Positions 62,971 through 64,000 of a DNA stretch of 64,000 nucleotides are shown piece after piece; the first letter of the stretch is position 1; every line of letters starts with the position of its first letter. Where the stretch lies: contig NZ_JAAKZX010000020.1 of the NCBI RefSeq assembly GCF_011045025.1, positions 17,267 through 81,266 on the forward strand, written 5' to 3'. This DNA is from Streptomyces ureilyticus. GTDB taxonomy: Bacteria; Actinomycetota; Actinomycetes; Streptomycetales; Streptomycetaceae. Both the position numbers and the translations under genes were made by a program. The notes beneath the pieces are model-generated. The model was given only the letters and a program-made list of their open reading frames with translations. It was not told where the DNA came from and did no database searches.

Positions 62971-63647
62971 GCCGTCCACGCCGCGAGTCGGCCGCGCACC
63001 CAGTCGGCGACCTCCCTGACCCCGGGCTCGGTCCTCAACGACTGGAAGACGACGGGCAGTTCGGCACGCTGGGTCTTGGCGTCAGCGGCCATCCGCCCGA
63101 GGTCGGAACCGACGTACGGAGCGAGGTCTGTCTTGTTCACCACCAGCAGATCGGCGGTGGTGACGCCGGGCCCGCCCTTGCGCGGGATGTCGTCACCACC
63201 GGCCACGTCGATCACGAAGATCTGCGCGTCGACGAGCCCCTTGGAGAAGGTCGCGGTGAGGTTGTCGCCGCCGGACTCGACGAGAATCAGGTCCAGCGGT
63301 CCGATCTCGTCCTCCAGATCCTCGACGGCTTCGAGGTTCGCGGAGATGTCGTCCCGGATCGCCGTGTGCGGGCATGCCCCCGTCTCGACGGCGGTGATCC
63401 GCTCGGGCGGCAACACGGCCTCACGGAGGAGGAATTCGGCGTCTTCGCGGGTGTAGATGTCGTTGGTGACGACGGCGAGGGAGAGTTCGTCGCGCAGGGC
63501 TTGGCAGAGCGCGGCGACGGTGGCGGTCTTGCCGGAGCCGACAGGGCCGCCAAGCCCGATACGGAGGGCCCGGCGGGTGCCGTCGGGGTGGTGCGCGTCG
63601 GCGCTTACGGCTCCGCCGTCGTGGAGGTGGGAGTGATCGAGGTGCAT
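62967..63647 (-). CDS. ureG: Urease accessory GTPase UreG
   Basis: The 226-aa GTPase has the P-loop [10 protein letters not shown] (residues 33-42), the metal-binding CPH in [20 protein letters not shown] and NKTDL. The N-terminus [11 protein letters not shown] is His-rich, a nickel buffer common to actinobacterial UreG. It transfers nickel to urease with UreD/UreF. It is overlapped with ureD. Confidence 0.96.
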   Translation of the reverse strand: MHLDHSHLHDGGAVSADAHHPDGTRRALRIGLGGPVGSGKTATVAALCQALRDELSLAVVTNDIYTREDAEFLLREAVLPPERITAVETGACPHTAIRDDISANLEAVEDLEDEIGPLDLILVESGGDNLTATFSKGLVDAQIFVIDVAGGDDIPRKGGPGVTTADLLVVNKTDLAPYVGSDLGRMAADAKTQRAELPVVFQSLRTEPGVREVADWVRGRLAAWTA

Positions 63648-63718
63648 GCGGGTTGCTCCTGTGGCTTTCGTGTCAGTGGGTGGTTGTTTTGCGGGCGCCG
63701 AGTCCGCGCCGGGGGTGC

Positions 63719-64000
63719 CTACGACGCGAACAACCGAACCGGCCACGCGGCGTGCACCTCCGCACTGATCTCCAGCAGTGGCGCCGAAGCCGCAGGAAGG
63801 GCGTCGACGCCCGACTCCACGGCACGACGCGCCGCCTCGGCCGCCCGGTCCGCGACCCGGTCGAGGTCCGGGGTCAGCCGAGCCAACACCCCGGTGGCGT
63901 CGAAGGGGTCGAGACTGAGCAACCGCACCGTCGCCGAAGCCGCCCCACTGACACTCTCGTACGCGGAGCAGTACGCGGCATCCACCGCCCCCAGCCCCGC
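63719..64000 (-). CDS. ureF: Urease accessory protein UreF (C-terminal part)
   Basis: The open frame from the right edge ends [50 protein letters not shown], a UreF C-terminus. The start lies outside the window. It precedes ureG by 71 bp in the same operon. Confidence 0.9.
   Translation of the reverse strand, partial: AGLGAVDAAYCSAYESVSGAASATVRLLSLDPFDATGVLARLTPDLDRVADRAAEAARRAVESGVDALPAASAPLLEISAEVHAAWPVRLFAS

Overview
The window is high-GC DNA with tightly packed genes, GTG/TTG starts, many ATGA/GTGA stop-start overlaps and protein families typical of Streptomyces. From memory of S. coelicolor gene content, the right half (murT-gatD, pfkA, ctaG-like, DDAH-rocD, ureD/G/F) looks like conserved chromosomal core. 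The left half is more accessory. Neither placement was checked by alignment.

Region by region. 1-67: tail of a sugar ABC permease. 69-4072: formylglycine-generating enzyme, a PAS/GAF/SpoIIE/HATPase phosphatase and a MarR regulator. 4155-7701: a double beta-propeller SMP-30-like protein coupled to a Baeyer-Villiger-type monooxygenase. 8076-8642: lipoprotein. 8729-10077: a cysteine-free bL32 paralogue with a COG0523 GTPase behind a Zur-like box (zinc-starvation module). 10154-14015: LCM-type methyltransferase, DUF779, secreted NAGPA-type glycosidase, small membrane protein, PLC-like phosphodiesterase. 14345-19736: alpha-glucosidase plus a sugar ABC importer operon (binding lipoprotein, MalF-like with an inserted extracytoplasmic domain, MalG-like) closed by a 22-bp perfect hairpin.

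20087-26156 is the most interesting block. It holds a ROK kinase, a translationally coupled SIS / short-chain dehydrogenase / FAD oxidoreductase operon (the last gene carries a one-base frameshift), a HutC/DasR-like GntR regulator and a phosphotriesterase-like lactonase/hydrolase. Near-identical GntR-type operators lie before the ROK gene and the SIS operon, and three 12-bp copies at exact 22-bp spacing precede the regulator. This reads as one regulon for an uncharacterised carbohydrate catabolic pathway, possibly fed by the neighbouring importer and glucosidase.

26236-29464: two acyl-CoA dehydrogenases and a quinone-oxidoreductase-like enzyme in one coupled operon. 29671-31286: divergent XRE-cupin regulator and CPYC thioredoxin-reductase-like enzyme. 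31347-38594: ATP-dependent DNA ligase with NUDIX, succinate-semialdehyde-type dehydrogenase, TenA-like protein, acyl-CoA dehydrogenase divergent from a TetR regulator with a clear palindromic operator, and peptide deformylase. 38742-43073: MurT/GatD lipid II amidation, phosphofructokinase, CtaG-like protein. 43220-46463: DUF6777-like lipoprotein (frameshifted at its C-terminus), a receptor Ser/Thr kinase and a 52-aa membrane protein. 46519-50652: LytS/LytTR two-component system in one operon with a cation/acetate-type symporter. 50766-53477: Lrp regulator, dimethylargininase-like enzyme, ornithine aminotransferase. 53608-56928: DUF574 methyltransferase, acyltransferase, secreted tripeptidyl-peptidase-like hydrolase.

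57189-61850 is a mobile-element zone: an intact-looking IS1182-family element with 38-bp TIRs and CTAG duplication, a serine hydrolase, and an IS1341-type TnpB element with a recognisable right end (omega-RNA 3' end) plus a second hairpin of the same architecture upstream. The window closes with urease accessory genes ureD, ureG and the 3' end of ureF. No tRNA, rRNA or CRISPR array was seen.
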